Position numbers and translations under genes: made by a program. Under the pieces are notes generated by a model. That model ran no database searches. It was not told the DNA's origin and saw only the letters and a list, made by a program, of their open reading frames with translations. Below, piece by piece: positions 17,432 to 25,860 of a stretch of 64,000 nucleotides of DNA; position 1 is the first letter of the stretch, and every line of letters begins with the position of its first letter. The DNA comes from Lysobacter_L cavernae (GTDB taxonomy: Bacteria; Pseudomonadota; Gammaproteobacteria; Xanthomonadales; Xanthomonadaceae), in assembly GCF_042648505.1 (NCBI RefSeq), contig NZ_JBHRXK010000007.1:1-64000 (forward strand), given 5' to 3'.

Positions 17432-17762
17432 GACGCTCTCCCAAGCGGGCCGTCAGGCTAGGGCCGGGCTCGCTAACGTGGCGCGAAGATCGTGCTAGGA
17501 ATGAATGACGCCCTGGCCGGTCAGGGCCATGGCCGGGGCGGCCAGACGGGGCTTGTGGCAAAATCGGCGGCTTGTGAGCGGCCGCGACCGCATTCGCCCC
17601 AGAGACGCCGAGCCCATGTTGACCCTTGCGCAGTCCCAGCCCGCGTGCGCGACGCCGGCGACACGAGGTGCATCAAGCCTGTCTCCGGGGTGTGTTCCGG
17701 TGCCGGCCCTTGCCGGGCGCAGACCCGGCGCCGCATCCGCGTCGGCAGCCTGACGCGTCGGC
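17432..17762. other. Gap between the divergent ABM and dgkA genes
   Basis: This stretch should contain both divergent promoters. I recognise no RNA family. An open frame of 46 codons (17616-17753) ends 9 bases before dgkA but has no ribosome binding site or convincing protein character. GC-rich inverted segments occur near 17690-17755 and could fold, but no T tract follows. Confidence 0.4.
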
Positions 17763-18143
17763 ATGGCGGACGAATTCGGTCATCGGCCGCGGGGCCCGGC
17801 GCGCATCCTCAAGGCGACGGTCTGGTCGATGCAGGGGTTGCGTGCTGCCTGGCTGCACGAATCCTCGTTCCGGCTCGAGGTCTACCTGTTCGTCGTCCTG
17901 GCGCCGCTGGGCGCCTGGCTGGGGCAGACACCGATCGAGCGGGTGCTGTTGATCGGCTCGATGCTGCTGGTGCTGAGCATCGAGCTGCTGAACTCGGCGG
18001 TCGAGGCGGTGATCGAACGTTATGGTCCGGAGTTCCACGAGCTGGCCGGCCGCGCCAAGGACATGGGCTCGGCGGCGGTGTTCGTACTGATGATGAACGT
18101 GCTGCTGACCTGGGGTCTGATCGTCGTCCCCCGCTGGCTGTAA
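17763..18143 (+). CDS. dgkA: Diacylglycerol kinase DgkA
   Basis: The 126-residue integral membrane enzyme phosphorylates diacylglycerol to phosphatidic acid and recycles lipid by-products of membrane-derived glycan synthesis. Three hydrophobic segments are at about residues 40-57, 62-78 and 105-122. The family signature ELLNSAVEAVIERYGPEFHE followed by LAGRAKDMGSAAVF is intact, including the catalytic Glu and the ERYGPE/HELAGRAKD residues. Length equals the usual 120-130. TerC follows after 69 bases on the same strand. Confidence 0.95.
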   Translation: MADEFGHRPRGPARILKATVWSMQGLRAAWLHESSFRLEVYLFVVLAPLGAWLGQTPIERVLLIGSMLLVLSIELLNSAVEAVIERYGPEFHELAGRAKDMGSAAVFVLMMNVLLTWGLIVVPRWL

Positions 18144-18212
18144 CCCCTTTCGCGAGCCCGGCCGGCTGCGTCGGGTGAGAACGAACCCAATCCAAATGCA
18201 GGAAACCCGCAA

Positions 18213-18950
18213 GTGATAGTTGAAATGCTGACCGATCCGCAGGTGTGGATTACCCTGGTTACCTTGAGCGCCATCGAGATCGTGCTCGGTATCGACAACC
18301 TCGTCTTCATTTCGATCGCAGTCAGCAAGCTGCCGTACGCGCAGCGCGAAAAGGCGCGCAAGTTCGGCATCGCCGTGGCCTGCATCAGCCGCATCGCCCT
18401 GCTACTGACCCTGGCCTGGCTGGCCGGGCTGACCACCGACCTGTTCACGATCCTGGGCCAGGGCATCTCGGTGCGTGACCTGGTGCTGATCCTCGGCGGT
18501 GCCTTCCTGCTGGTGAAGGGCACGATGGAGATCAAGGATCTGATCATCGGCGAGGGCGAGTCCGAGGACATCCACACCAAGCCGGCCGCCTCGTTCATGG
18601 CGGTGATCGCGCAGATCGCGGTGATCGACATCGTGTTCTCGCTCGACTCGGTGATCGCCGCGGTCGGCATGGCCAACCACACCCCGGTGATGGTGACGGC
18701 GATCCTGCTCGCAGTGGCGGTGATGCTGCTGGCGGCCAAGCCGCTGGGCCACTTCATCGACACCAACCCGACCATCAAGATGCTGGCGCTGGCCTTCATC
18801 GTCCTGGTCGGCGTGTACCTGATCGCCGATGGCTTCGAGCTGCACATCCCGAAGGGCTACATCTACGGCGCGATGGGCTTCTCGGCCCTGGTCGAGTGCC
18901 TCAACCTGTGGGCCAAGCGACGCGCGCAGCGCCGTCTGCTGCCGGACTAA
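18213..18950 (+). CDS. TerC-family integral membrane protein
   Basis: The 245-residue protein has seven to nine membrane segments. EIVLGIDNLVFISI and IDIVFSLDSVIAAVGM carry the acidic residues typical of TerC/Alx proteins, which are linked to manganese or calcium export, loading of exported metalloproteins, and tellurite resistance. The start is GTG 18213 with AGGAAA eight bases before it; ATG 18225, giving MLTDPQVW, is the alternative. I looked for the manganese riboswitch often found before such genes and did not see it. Confidence 0.9.
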   Translation: MIVEMLTDPQVWITLVTLSAIEIVLGIDNLVFISIAVSKLPYAQREKARKFGIAVACISRIALLLTLAWLAGLTTDLFTILGQGISVRDLVLILGGAFLLVKGTMEIKDLIIGEGESEDIHTKPAASFMAVIAQIAVIDIVFSLDSVIAAVGMANHTPVMVTAILLAVAVMLLAAKPLGHFIDTNPTIKMLALAFIVLVGVYLIADGFELHIPKGYIYGAMGFSALVECLNLWAKRRAQRRLLPD

Positions 18951-18962
18951 GCGCCCCTCTCC

Positions 18963-19045
18963 CGACGCGCTTTGCGCGTCGACCTCTCCCGCGAGGGGAG
19001 AGGTAAGGCGGTGCTGCGGGCTCCCTCTCCCCTTGTGGGAGAGGG
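18963..19045. repeat. Three consecutive hairpins between terC and lemA
   Basis: CGACGCGC-TTT-GCGCGTCG (18963-18981), ACCTCTCCC-GCGAG-GGGAGAGGT (18982-19004) and CCCTCTCCC-CTTGT-GGGAGAGGG (19023-19045) are all perfect stems. The CCTCTCCC arms are familiar as an interspersed motif of Xanthomonadaceae intergenic regions. They probably end the terC message; the exact role is unknown. Confidence 0.8.
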
Positions 19046-19143
19046 ACAGGCCGCCGAAGGTGGCCAGGGAGAGGGCGCCGTCCATTGCGCTGGGCCACGG
19101 CCGGTGGTGGAATGCTGGGCAATGTCACGGAAGGAGTCGCGTC

Positions 19144-19794
19144 ATGCGTAGCGTTGCCAAGTCGTGGATGGTCGCCAAGTGGTTGCTGGTCGCGTCCCTG
19201 GTCGTGATGCTCAGTGGTTGCGGCTACAACACCATCCAGCAGAAGGACGAGGCGGTGAAGGCCTCGTGGTCGCAAGTGCTCAACGTCTACAAGCGCCGCG
19301 CCGACCTGGTGCCGAACCTGGTGGCGACGGTGAAGGGCTACGCCAGTCACGAGCAGCAGGTGTTCACGCAGGTCACCGAGGCGCGTTCCAGGGTCGGCAG
19401 CATCAACGTCAACGCCGACGACCCGGCCTCGCTGGCGCAGTACCAGCAGGCCCAGGGCGAGTTGCAGAGCGCGATCGGGCGCCTGCTGGTGGTCAGCGAG
19501 AACTACCCGCAGCTCAAGGCCGACCAGAACTTCCTGCAGCTGCAGGCGCAGCTGGAAGGCACCGAGAACCGCATCACCGTCGAGCGCCAGCGCTACATCC
19601 AGTCGGTGCAGGACTACAACACCTACATCCGCCAGTTCCCGACCAACCTCACCGCGATGGTGTTTGGCTACAAGCCCAAGCCGAACTTCACGGTCGAGAA
19701 CGAGGCGCAGATCCAGGAGGCCCCGAAGGTCGACTTCGGCCAGCCGCCGGCCCAGCAACAGCCGCCGACGCAGCCGGCACCGGCCAACGGCTAA
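19144..19794 (+). CDS. lemA: LemA-family lipoprotein
   Basis: The 216-residue protein begins at ATG 19144 after GGAAGGAG. A lipoprotein signal ends LSGC with Cys26 as the lipidation site. The LemA domain follows, a long helical region with YNTIQQKDEAVKASWSQVLN, YKRRADLVPNLVATVKGYASHE and FPTNLTAMVFGYKPKPNF. A Pro/Gln-rich tail closes it. The function of LemA is poorly defined; it is nearly always next to TPM-domain membrane proteins, as here, where two follow in the same direction. Confidence 0.93.
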   Translation: MRSVAKSWMVAKWLLVASLVVMLSGCGYNTIQQKDEAVKASWSQVLNVYKRRADLVPNLVATVKGYASHEQQVFTQVTEARSRVGSINVNADDPASLAQYQQAQGELQSAIGRLLVVSENYPQLKADQNFLQLQAQLEGTENRITVERQRYIQSVQDYNTYIRQFPTNLTAMVFGYKPKPNFTVENEAQIQEAPKVDFGQPPAQQQPPTQPAPANG

Positions 19795-19815
19795 GCACCG
19801 ACGGACGCACGGACC

Positions 19816-20724
19816 GTGATCCTCAGGCGCATCCCTGCGCCACGCGTGGCGGCGTTGATCGTCGCCATCGTGTTGTTGCTCGCCTGCGCGCTCGTACAGG
19901 CGCAACAGCTGGTGGCAATCCCGCCGCTCACCTCGCCGGTCATCGACACCACCGGCACCCTCGACGCGGCGACCCGGCAGCAGCTTGAGTCGCAGGCGCT
20001 GGCGTTGCAGCAGCGCAAAGGCAGCCAGCTGCAGGTGCTGGTGGTGCCGACCACGATGCCGGAGGACATCGCCCAGTACGCGGTGCGGGCGTTCGAGCAA
20101 TGGAAGATCGGTCGCAAGGGTGTCGACGACGGCGTGCTGCTGGTGGTGGCCAAGGACGACCGGCGCGTGCGCATCGAGGTCGGCTACGGGCTGGAGGGCG
20201 CGATTCCGGATGCGACCTCGGCGCGGGTGATCCAGGAGTACCTGGTGCCGAAGTTCCGCAGCGGTGACTACGTCGGCGGCATCACCGATGCCACCGCGGC
20301 GTTGGTGAAGATCATCGACGGCGAGCCGCTGCCCGAGCCGATGGCCGACCACCGCGGCGCGCGCGGTGATGGCGGTGGCGGCTGGATCTTTGCGCTGTTC
20401 GTTGCCTTCATCGTGGCCCAGGTCGCGCGCGGCATCTTCGGCAAGGCGCCGTCGTTGCTGCGCGGCCTGCTCGGCGCCGGCGCGGCAGGCGGCATCGCCT
20501 GGTTGATCTCGTCGCTGTTCGTGGTCGGCGGCATCGGTGCGGCGATCGGGTTCTTCATGGGCCTGGCCAGCCTGCCAAGTGGACGCTATGCCCGTGACCG
20601 TGGCTGGGGTGGCTACGGCGGAGGCGGTTGGGGCAGCGGTGGAGGTGGCGGCTTCGGCGGCGGAGGCGGCTGGGGCGGTGGTGGCGGCATGAGCGGAGGC
20701 GGTGGCGCCTCCGGCAGCTGGTGA
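19816..20724 (+). CDS. TPM-domain membrane protein (YgcG family)
   Basis: The protein has 302 residues from GTG 19816, the only reasonable start before the signal peptide, which ends CALVQAQQ. The TPM fold covers about residues 38-165 (DTTGTLDAATRQQLESQA, GKK-like KGVDDGVLLVVAKDDRRVRI, GYGLEGAIPD). Membrane segments lie at about 190-215 and 220-250, followed by a Gly/Trp/Ser-rich tail of about 45 residues as is usual in this family. It sits 21 bases after lemA and is translationally close to the second TPM gene. It probably forms an envelope module with LemA; biochemical function unknown. Confidence 0.9.
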   Translation: MILRRIPAPRVAALIVAIVLLLACALVQAQQLVAIPPLTSPVIDTTGTLDAATRQQLESQALALQQRKGSQLQVLVVPTTMPEDIAQYAVRAFEQWKIGRKGVDDGVLLVVAKDDRRVRIEVGYGLEGAIPDATSARVIQEYLVPKFRSGDYVGGITDATAALVKIIDGEPLPEPMADHRGARGDGGGGWIFALFVAFIVAQVARGIFGKAPSLLRGLLGAGAAGGIAWLISSLFVVGGIGAAIGFFMGLASLPSGRYARDRGWGGYGGGGWGSGGGGGFGGGGGWGGGGGMSGGGGASGSW

Positions 20725-20734
20725 GGATCTGCTG

Positions 20735-21223
20735 ATGCGCCTGTTCAAGCACCTGTTCGCGCCGTCGGCCAAGCGCCTGTTCCCGGCCGACAGCCTGCAA
20801 CGCATCGCCGCGGCGATCGCCGACAGCGAACTGCGCCACAGCGGCGAGATCTGTTTCGCGGTCGAGCCGGCGCTGCACCCGCGTGCGGTCTGGTCCGGCG
20901 GGCAGGCACGCGATCGCGCGCTGGAGGCGTTCGCGCAACTGCGGGTGTGGGACACCCAGGCCAACAACGGCGTGCTGCTGTACCTGCTGCTGGCCGATCA
21001 CCGCATCGAGATCGTCGCCGACCGCGGCTTCGACGGTCGCGTCAGTGCCGAACAATGGCGCGAGGTCTGTCATCTCATCGAAACCGGCCTCAAGGCGGGC
21101 GAGCCGGAAGCGGCCGTGCTGCGTGGGGTCGAGGCGCTGTCGGCGTTGTTGACGCAGCACTTCCCGCGCGGCGACGGCGATCACGATGCCAACGAGTTGC
21201 CGGATCTGCCCTACATCCTGTAG
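20735..21223 (+). CDS. Cytoplasmic-facing TPM-domain protein, second of pair
   Basis: The 162-residue protein has no signal peptide. Its TPM domain spans most of its length, with WDTQANNGVLLYLLLADHRI and EIVADRGFDGRVSAEQW as recognisable parts. GAGGA is placed just before ATG 20735, which is ten bases after the previous stop; an earlier GTG-type start overlapping the upstream gene is less likely. LemA, a TPM protein with membrane segments and this shorter TPM protein form a standard three-gene set. Confidence 0.9.
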   Translation: MRLFKHLFAPSAKRLFPADSLQRIAAAIADSELRHSGEICFAVEPALHPRAVWSGGQARDRALEAFAQLRVWDTQANNGVLLYLLLADHRIEIVADRGFDGRVSAEQWREVCHLIETGLKAGEPEAAVLRGVEALSALLTQHFPRGDGDHDANELPDLPYIL

Positions 21224-21316
21224 CGCGGCCGAATCGGCGACGGCCGAGCGGACTCCGTGCGTCGGCCGGCTCGGGCACAATAGAGACAACGCCGTTCGCC
21301 GGAGCCGTAGCGCCGC

Positions 21317-22195
21317 ATGACCGTCCTGCACCAGATCGACCCGATCGCCTTCGGCTTCGGCCCGTTGCAAGTCCACTGGTACGGGATCATGTACCTGCTC
21401 GGCTTCGGCCTGGCCTGGTGGCTGGGGCTGCGGCGCGTGCGCGCCGGCCGTCTGCCGGGCGTCACCGAGCAGGCTTATGGCGACCTGCTGTTCTACGCGA
21501 TGCTTGGCGTCGTGCTCGGCGGCCGCCTGGGCTACGTGCTGTTCTATTCCTTCGGCGACCTGCTGAAGGATCCGTTGATGCTGCTGCGTATCTGGGAAGG
21601 CGGCATGAGCTTTCACGGCGGCCTGCTTGGCGTCGTCGCCGCCGCCTGGTGGTGGTCGCGTCGCCACCGTCTGCACCTGTTCGACACGATCGATTTCGTG
21701 GCGCCGCTGGTGCCGCCGGGGTTGGGGTTCGGTCGCCTCGGCAATTACGTCGGTGGCGAGTTGTGGGGCAAGTTCACCGAGGCCGGCTGGGGCGTGGTGT
21801 TCCCGCGCGCGCCGGAGTTCGCCGGCTGGACCTCGCAGCAGATCCACAGCCAGTTCGCCGCCGGCGCGCTGGAGCGTTATGCGCGCCACCCGTCGCAGCT
21901 GTACCAGGCGGTTCTCGAAGGCCTGGTGATGTTCGCCGCGCTGTGGTGGTTCTCCAGCAAGCCGCGCCCGCGCTACGCGGTGTCGGGGCTGTTCGCGCTG
22001 CTGTACGGCTGCTTCCGCTTCCTGGTCGAGTTCGTGCGCGTGCCCGATGCGCAGCTCGGCTACCTCGCCTTCGGCTGGCTGACCATGGGTCAGGTGCTGA
22101 GCCTGCCGTTGATCGCGCTCGGCCTGTTCTGGCTGGCGTGGTCGCGGCGCCAGCCGACGCTGCGGCCGCAACCGCTGGTACCGGCCAAGAATTGA
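21317..22195 (+). CDS. lgt: Prolipoprotein diacylglyceryl transferase
   Basis: Lgt transfers diacylglycerol from phosphatidylglycerol to the lipobox cysteine of prolipoproteins in the inner membrane. The 292-residue protein has about seven membrane segments. Family motifs are present: HWYGIMYLLGF, GGRLGYVLFY, EGGMSFHGGLLG and the Lgt signature GFGRLGNYVGGELWG. Length is normal. GGAG lies 12 bases before the ATG. thyA follows after 19 bases, the common lgt-thyA order of gammaproteobacteria. Confidence 0.97.
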   Translation: MTVLHQIDPIAFGFGPLQVHWYGIMYLLGFGLAWWLGLRRVRAGRLPGVTEQAYGDLLFYAMLGVVLGGRLGYVLFYSFGDLLKDPLMLLRIWEGGMSFHGGLLGVVAAAWWWSRRHRLHLFDTIDFVAPLVPPGLGFGRLGNYVGGELWGKFTEAGWGVVFPRAPEFAGWTSQQIHSQFAAGALERYARHPSQLYQAVLEGLVMFAALWWFSSKPRPRYAVSGLFALLYGCFRFLVEFVRVPDAQLGYLAFGWLTMGQVLSLPLIALGLFWLAWSRRQPTLRPQPLVPAKN

Positions 22196-22214
22196 TCGGA
22201 TCAAGGCTGATCGC

Positions 22215-23009
22215 ATGAAGCAATACCTCGAGCTGCTGCGCCACGTCCTCGAACACGGCACCGACAAGGCCGATCGCACCGGCACCGGTACGCGCAGCGT
22301 GTTCGGCTGGCAGATGCGCTTCGATTTGAACGAAGGCTTCCCGCTGGTCACCACCAAGAAGCTGCACCTGCGCTCGATCGTGCACGAGCTGCTGTGGTTT
22401 CTGCAGGGCGAGACCAACATCGCCTACCTGAAAGAGAACAAGGTCAGGATCTGGGACGAGTGGGCCGACGAAGCCGGCGAGCTCGGCCCGGTCTACGGCA
22501 AGCAGTGGCGGCGCTGGGCCGGAGGCGACGGCATCGAGATCGACCAGATCAAGTGGGTGGTCGAGGAGATCAAGCGCAATCCCGACTCACGCCGGCTGAT
22601 CGTCAGCGCCTGGAACGTCGCCGACCTGCCGCGCATGGCGCTGATGCCGTGCCACACGATGTTCCAGTTCTACGTCGCGAACGGAAAGCTCAGCTGCCAG
22701 CTCTACCAGCGCAGCGGCGACATCTTCCTCGGCGTGCCGTTCAACATCGCCAGCTACGCGCTGCTCACCCACATGGTGGCGCAGTTGTGCGGGCTGGGCG
22801 TCGGCGACTTCGTGCACACGCTGGGCGACGCGCACCTGTACTCGAATCACTTCGAGCAGGCACGCGAGCAGCTGTCGCGCACGCCGCGCGCCTTGCCGAC
22901 GTTGCGACTCAACCCCGACGTGCGCGACATCTTCGGCTTCCGTTTTGATGACATCGCCATCGAGCACTACGATCCGCTACCGGCGATCAAGGCGCCGGTG
23001 GCGGTCTGA
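22215..23009 (+). CDS. thyA: Thymidylate synthase
   Basis: ThyA converts dUMP to dTMP with methylenetetrahydrofolate. The protein has 264 residues, the length of the E. coli enzyme. Catalytic Cys146 lies in LMPCHTMFQFYV, matching E. coli numbering, and GEASxx-like segments are replaced by the family equivalents QLYQRSGDIFLGVPFNIASY, the folate and dUMP binding part. It is followed two bases later by folA, which regenerates tetrahydrofolate from the dihydrofolate this enzyme makes. Confidence 0.98.
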   Translation: MKQYLELLRHVLEHGTDKADRTGTGTRSVFGWQMRFDLNEGFPLVTTKKLHLRSIVHELLWFLQGETNIAYLKENKVRIWDEWADEAGELGPVYGKQWRRWAGGDGIEIDQIKWVVEEIKRNPDSRRLIVSAWNVADLPRMALMPCHTMFQFYVANGKLSCQLYQRSGDIFLGVPFNIASYALLTHMVAQLCGLGVGDFVHTLGDAHLYSNHFEQAREQLSRTPRALPTLRLNPDVRDIFGFRFDDIAIEHYDPLPAIKAPVAV

Positions 23010-23011
23010 CG

Positions 23012-23503
23012 ATGGATCTGGTGCTGATCGCCGCGCTGGATCACCACCTCGCCATCGGCCGCGGCAACGAGTTGCCGTGGCGGTTGCCGGATGATCTCAA
23101 ACGCTTCAAGGCACTGACCTTGGGCAAGCCGGTGCTGATGGGGCGCAAGACCGCGCAATCGCTGGGGCGCGCGCTGCCGGGGCGGCTCAACCTGGTGCTG
23201 ACGCGCTCGGGGCAGGTGCCGTTCGACGGCATGCGTGCGGTCGCCTCGGTCGATGAGGCGCAGCAGCTCGCGGCTGATGCCGCCGTCGAGCTGTGCGTGA
23301 TCGGCGGCGGCGAGGTCTACGCGCTGTGCCTGCCGCAGGCCACGCACTTGCACCTGACCCATGTCGATACCGTCGTCGACGGCGCCGACGCGTTCTTCCC
23401 GGCGCTCGATCCGAAGTCGTGGCGGATCACCGGGCGCGAGTCGCATGCTATCGACGACAAGCACGCGTTCGCGTTCGAGTTCGTCGATTACGCCCGTCAG
23501 TAA
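23012..23503 (+). CDS. folA: Dihydrofolate reductase
   Basis: FolA reduces dihydrofolate to tetrahydrofolate using NADPH. The 163-residue protein shows IAALDHHLAIGRGNELPWRLPDD at its N-terminus, with the Met20-loop region and the acidic Asp of LPDDLKRF, then LMGRKTAQSLGRALPGRLN for NADPH binding and VIGGGEVYAL. The ATG overlaps the thyA end region with only two bases between, so translation is probably coupled. Confidence 0.97.
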   Translation: MDLVLIAALDHHLAIGRGNELPWRLPDDLKRFKALTLGKPVLMGRKTAQSLGRALPGRLNLVLTRSGQVPFDGMRAVASVDEAQQLAADAAVELCVIGGGEVYALCLPQATHLHLTHVDTVVDGADAFFPALDPKSWRITGRESHAIDDKHAFAFEFVDYARQ

Positions 23504-23574
23504 GTTGCCTTGGGGACGCGCGCAAGAATTCCCTAGACCGTCATCAGGAACCGCTCGGCTCAAGGGTGCGCCAG

Positions 23575-24537
23575 TCAAGCCGGGTCGTTGCCGGAGCCGC
23601 TCGGCCGGTTGCCAGGCGGTCCGTTGCGACCGCTGTTGCGCCTGTGATGCGGGTGGCGAGGCTTGGCCGGGTGCTCGCCAGCGGCATGTGGCGGTCGCGG
23701 CTTCGGCGGTGTTGCCGGCACGTCGCGCCCCGGCACCTGCACCAGGCGCAGTTCGTCGGTGTCGAGCTGCAACGCGGTGAGCTTGCCACCCCAGACCGCG
23801 CCGGTGTCGATCGCATGCACGCCGTGGCCGATGAACAATCCCAGCGTGGACCAGTGCCCACAGACGATCTTGAGATCACGCTCGGCGCGGCCCGGCACTT
23901 CGTACCAGGGGTACAGGCCGACCGGCTGCGTGCCGGGGCTGCCCTTGTCCTCGAACGAAATGCGGCCGCGCGGCGTGCAGTAACGCAGCCGGGTGAAGAT
24001 GTTGATGATCGCGCGGTGGCGGTCGATGCCGGTCAGCTGCGGGGCCCATGCCGGCTTGTCGCCGTACATGTTCTTGAGCAGGCGGCGGAACTGGTCGCCG
24101 TGCAGGCGTTCCTCGATCTCGCGTGCGTAGCGCTCGGCCAGTTGCGTGGTCCACTTCGGCGCCAGGCCGGCGTGCACCATCATCCAGCCGAGCTGGCGGT
24201 CGGTGTGCACGAGCTTCTGCGTGCGCAGCCAGGTCAGCAGTTCGTCGCGGTCCGGCGCCAGCACGATCCGCTGCAGGTCCGGATTGACCTTGCGCTGCTC
24301 GTCCTCGCGGCGCTCGCCGATCGCGAGCAGGGACAGGTCGTGGTTGCCGAGCACGACGACGCTGCTGGCGCGCAGCGAGTGCACCAGCCGCAGCGTTTCC
24401 AGGGATTGTCCGCCGCGATTGACCAGGTCGCCGCAGAACCACAGGGTGTCGCGCGCCGGGTCGAAGCCGATCTTCTCCAGCAGACGCTGGGTCGGGTCGT
24501 AGCAGCCCTGCAGGTCGCCGATGGCCCATACGCTCAT
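23575..24537 (-). CDS. apaH: Symmetrical bis(5'-nucleosyl)-tetraphosphatase
   Basis: ApaH cleaves Ap4A into two ADP and limits RNA Np4 capping. The 320-residue protein carries the metallophosphatase motifs GDLQGCYDPTQRLLEKI, GDLVNRGGQSLETL and LGNHDLSLLAI in order. A Pro/Arg/His-rich C-terminal tail of about 40 residues extends beyond the usual 275-280. It is the last gene of the lptD-surA-pdxA-rsmA-apaG-apaH series, starting 10 bases after the apaG stop. Confidence 0.96.
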   Translation of the reverse strand: MSVWAIGDLQGCYDPTQRLLEKIGFDPARDTLWFCGDLVNRGGQSLETLRLVHSLRASSVVVLGNHDLSLLAIGERREDEQRKVNPDLQRIVLAPDRDELLTWLRTQKLVHTDRQLGWMMVHAGLAPKWTTQLAERYAREIEERLHGDQFRRLLKNMYGDKPAWAPQLTGIDRHRAIINIFTRLRYCTPRGRISFEDKGSPGTQPVGLYPWYEVPGRAERDLKIVCGHWSTLGLFIGHGVHAIDTGAVWGGKLTALQLDTDELRLVQVPGRDVPATPPKPRPPHAAGEHPAKPRHPHHRRNSGRNGPPGNRPSGSGNDPA

Positions 24538-24547
24538 GCGGATACCA

Positions 24548-24931
24548 TCAGTGCAGCGTGCGCGGCACGGTCAGGGCGAATGCCGGGATCGGCGCGTCGA
24601 AGCGGGTGCCGTCGTCGGCCTGCATCGCATAGCGCCCTTCCATCGTGCCGTGGGTCGTTTCGAGCACGGCGCCGGAGGTGTATTCGAAATCATCGCCCGG
24701 ACGCAGCCACGGTTGCTCGCCGACCACGCCTTCGCCTTCGACTTCCTCCACCTTGCCGTTGCCGTCGGTGACCAGCCAATGCCGGCCGAGCAGGCGCGCC
24801 GCCATGCGGCCGCTGTTGCGGATGTTGATGGTGTAGGCGAACACGTAGCGATCCTGCGCAGGCTCGGACTGATCGTCGAGATAGCGGGTCGCCACGGTGA
24901 TGTCGAAGGCGTAGTCGTTACGGCGTTCCAT
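24548..24931 (-). CDS. apaG: ApaG (Co2+/Mg2+ efflux-linked protein)
   Basis: The protein has 127 residues from ATG 24931, the standard ApaG length; a start two codons earlier is possible. The fold is an immunoglobulin-like beta-sandwich with YVFAYTINIRNSG, ARLLGRHWLVTDGNG and the glycine-rich GVVGEQPWLRPGDDFEYTSG. The biochemical role is not settled; mutants in enterobacteria are affected in cobalt and magnesium handling. It stands between rsmA and apaH in the conserved operon order, 92 bases after rsmA. Confidence 0.96.
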   Translation of the reverse strand: MERRNDYAFDITVATRYLDDQSEPAQDRYVFAYTINIRNSGRMAARLLGRHWLVTDGNGKVEEVEGEGVVGEQPWLRPGDDFEYTSGAVLETTHGTMEGRYAMQADDGTRFDAPIPAFALTVPRTLH

Positions 24932-25023
24932 GAACACAGTGTAGGGCGTGGGGCGCGAAATGGGTCAATGCGTCGTGAGTGTTCGGTGCGGCCGTGACCA
25001 ACACAGGCCGCCGCCGCGTGCCG

Positions 25024-25860
25024 TTACGTTGCGTTGGCGAGGTGATTGGCGAGGCGCACGAAATCGGCGACCTCGATCTGCTCGGCGCGCGCCTCCGGGC
25101 GCACGCCGGCGGCTTCGATCGCGGCTGCATCGCACAGGTTGGACAAGGCATTGCGCAGGGTCTTGCGGCGCTGGCCGAAGGCATCGCGCACGACCGCGGA
25201 GAATTTGCCCGGGTCGACGATGCCGATGGTCTCCGGCGCGCGCGGCACCAGCCGCACCACCGCCGAGTCCACCTTCGGCGGTGGCCGGAACGCGCCCGGC
25301 GGCACATCGAACAGCGGCGTGACGTGGCAATAGGCCTGCAGCATCACGCCCAGGCGCCCGTAGACCTTGCTGCCGGGGCCGGCGGCCATGCGATCGACGA
25401 CTTCCTTCTGCAGCATGAACACCATGTCGCGGATCGCCGCGGCGTGGTCGAGTGCATGGAACAGGATCGGCGAGGACAGGTTGTACGGCAGGTTGCCGAC
25501 CAGGCGGATCTGGCCTTCGCCGGCAATGGCGCTGAAATCGACGGTGAGCACGTCGCGGTGGATCACCTCGAGCGTGCCGTGTGCGCGCGCGGCTTCGGTC
25601 AGCGGGAAGATCAGGTCGCGGTCGAACTCGATCACGGTGAGTTCGCCGTGGCGGTCGAGCAGCGGGAAGGTGATCGCACCCTGGCCCGGCCCGATCTCGA
25701 CCAGGCGATCGCCGGGCTGCGGATTCACCGCCAGCACGATCTTGTCGATAATCCCGCGCTCGTGCAGGAAGTGCTGGCCGAGGTGTTTTTTCGCCTCGGT
25801 CGTGAACCCCTTCGAAGAGGGCTTCACCGGCTTGTTGGAGGTGTGGGGGCGCGTGCTCAT
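25024..25860 (-). CDS. rsmA: 16S rRNA dimethyladenosine transferase
   Basis: RsmA (KsgA) dimethylates two adjacent adenosines in helix 45 of 16S rRNA. The 278-residue protein begins with an Arg/Lys/Ser-rich tail, then KKHLGQHFLHERGIIDKIV, the SAM-binding EIGPGQGAITFPLL, the catalytic-type NLPYNLSSPILFHAL and a helical C-terminal domain. Its ATG overlaps the pdxA stop in an ATGA, showing translational coupling. Confidence 0.97.
   Translation of the reverse strand: MSTRPHTSNKPVKPSSKGFTTEAKKHLGQHFLHERGIIDKIVLAVNPQPGDRLVEIGPGQGAITFPLLDRHGELTVIEFDRDLIFPLTEAARAHGTLEVIHRDVLTVDFSAIAGEGQIRLVGNLPYNLSSPILFHALDHAAAIRDMVFMLQKEVVDRMAAGPGSKVYGRLGVMLQAYCHVTPLFDVPPGAFRPPPKVDSAVVRLVPRAPETIGIVDPGKFSAVVRDAFGQRRKTLRNALSNLCDAAAIEAAGVRPEARAEQIEVADFVRLANHLANAT

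Noticed and set aside
17616..17753. A 46-codon open frame just before dgkA
   Set aside because: No ribosome binding site, no recognised domain, Ala/Pro-biased composition typical of a random frame in GC-rich DNA.
18144..18212. Possible manganese (yybP-ykoY) riboswitch before terC
   Set aside because: The 69-base gap is short and none of the conserved riboswitch segments are present.
18901..20967. A 688-codon minus-strand open frame opposite lemA and the TPM genes
   Set aside because: Opposite three recognised plus-strand genes; no motif.
20555..22420. A 621-codon minus-strand open frame opposite lgt and the TPM gene
   Set aside because: Antisense to lgt; high Arg/His/Gln content with no domain.
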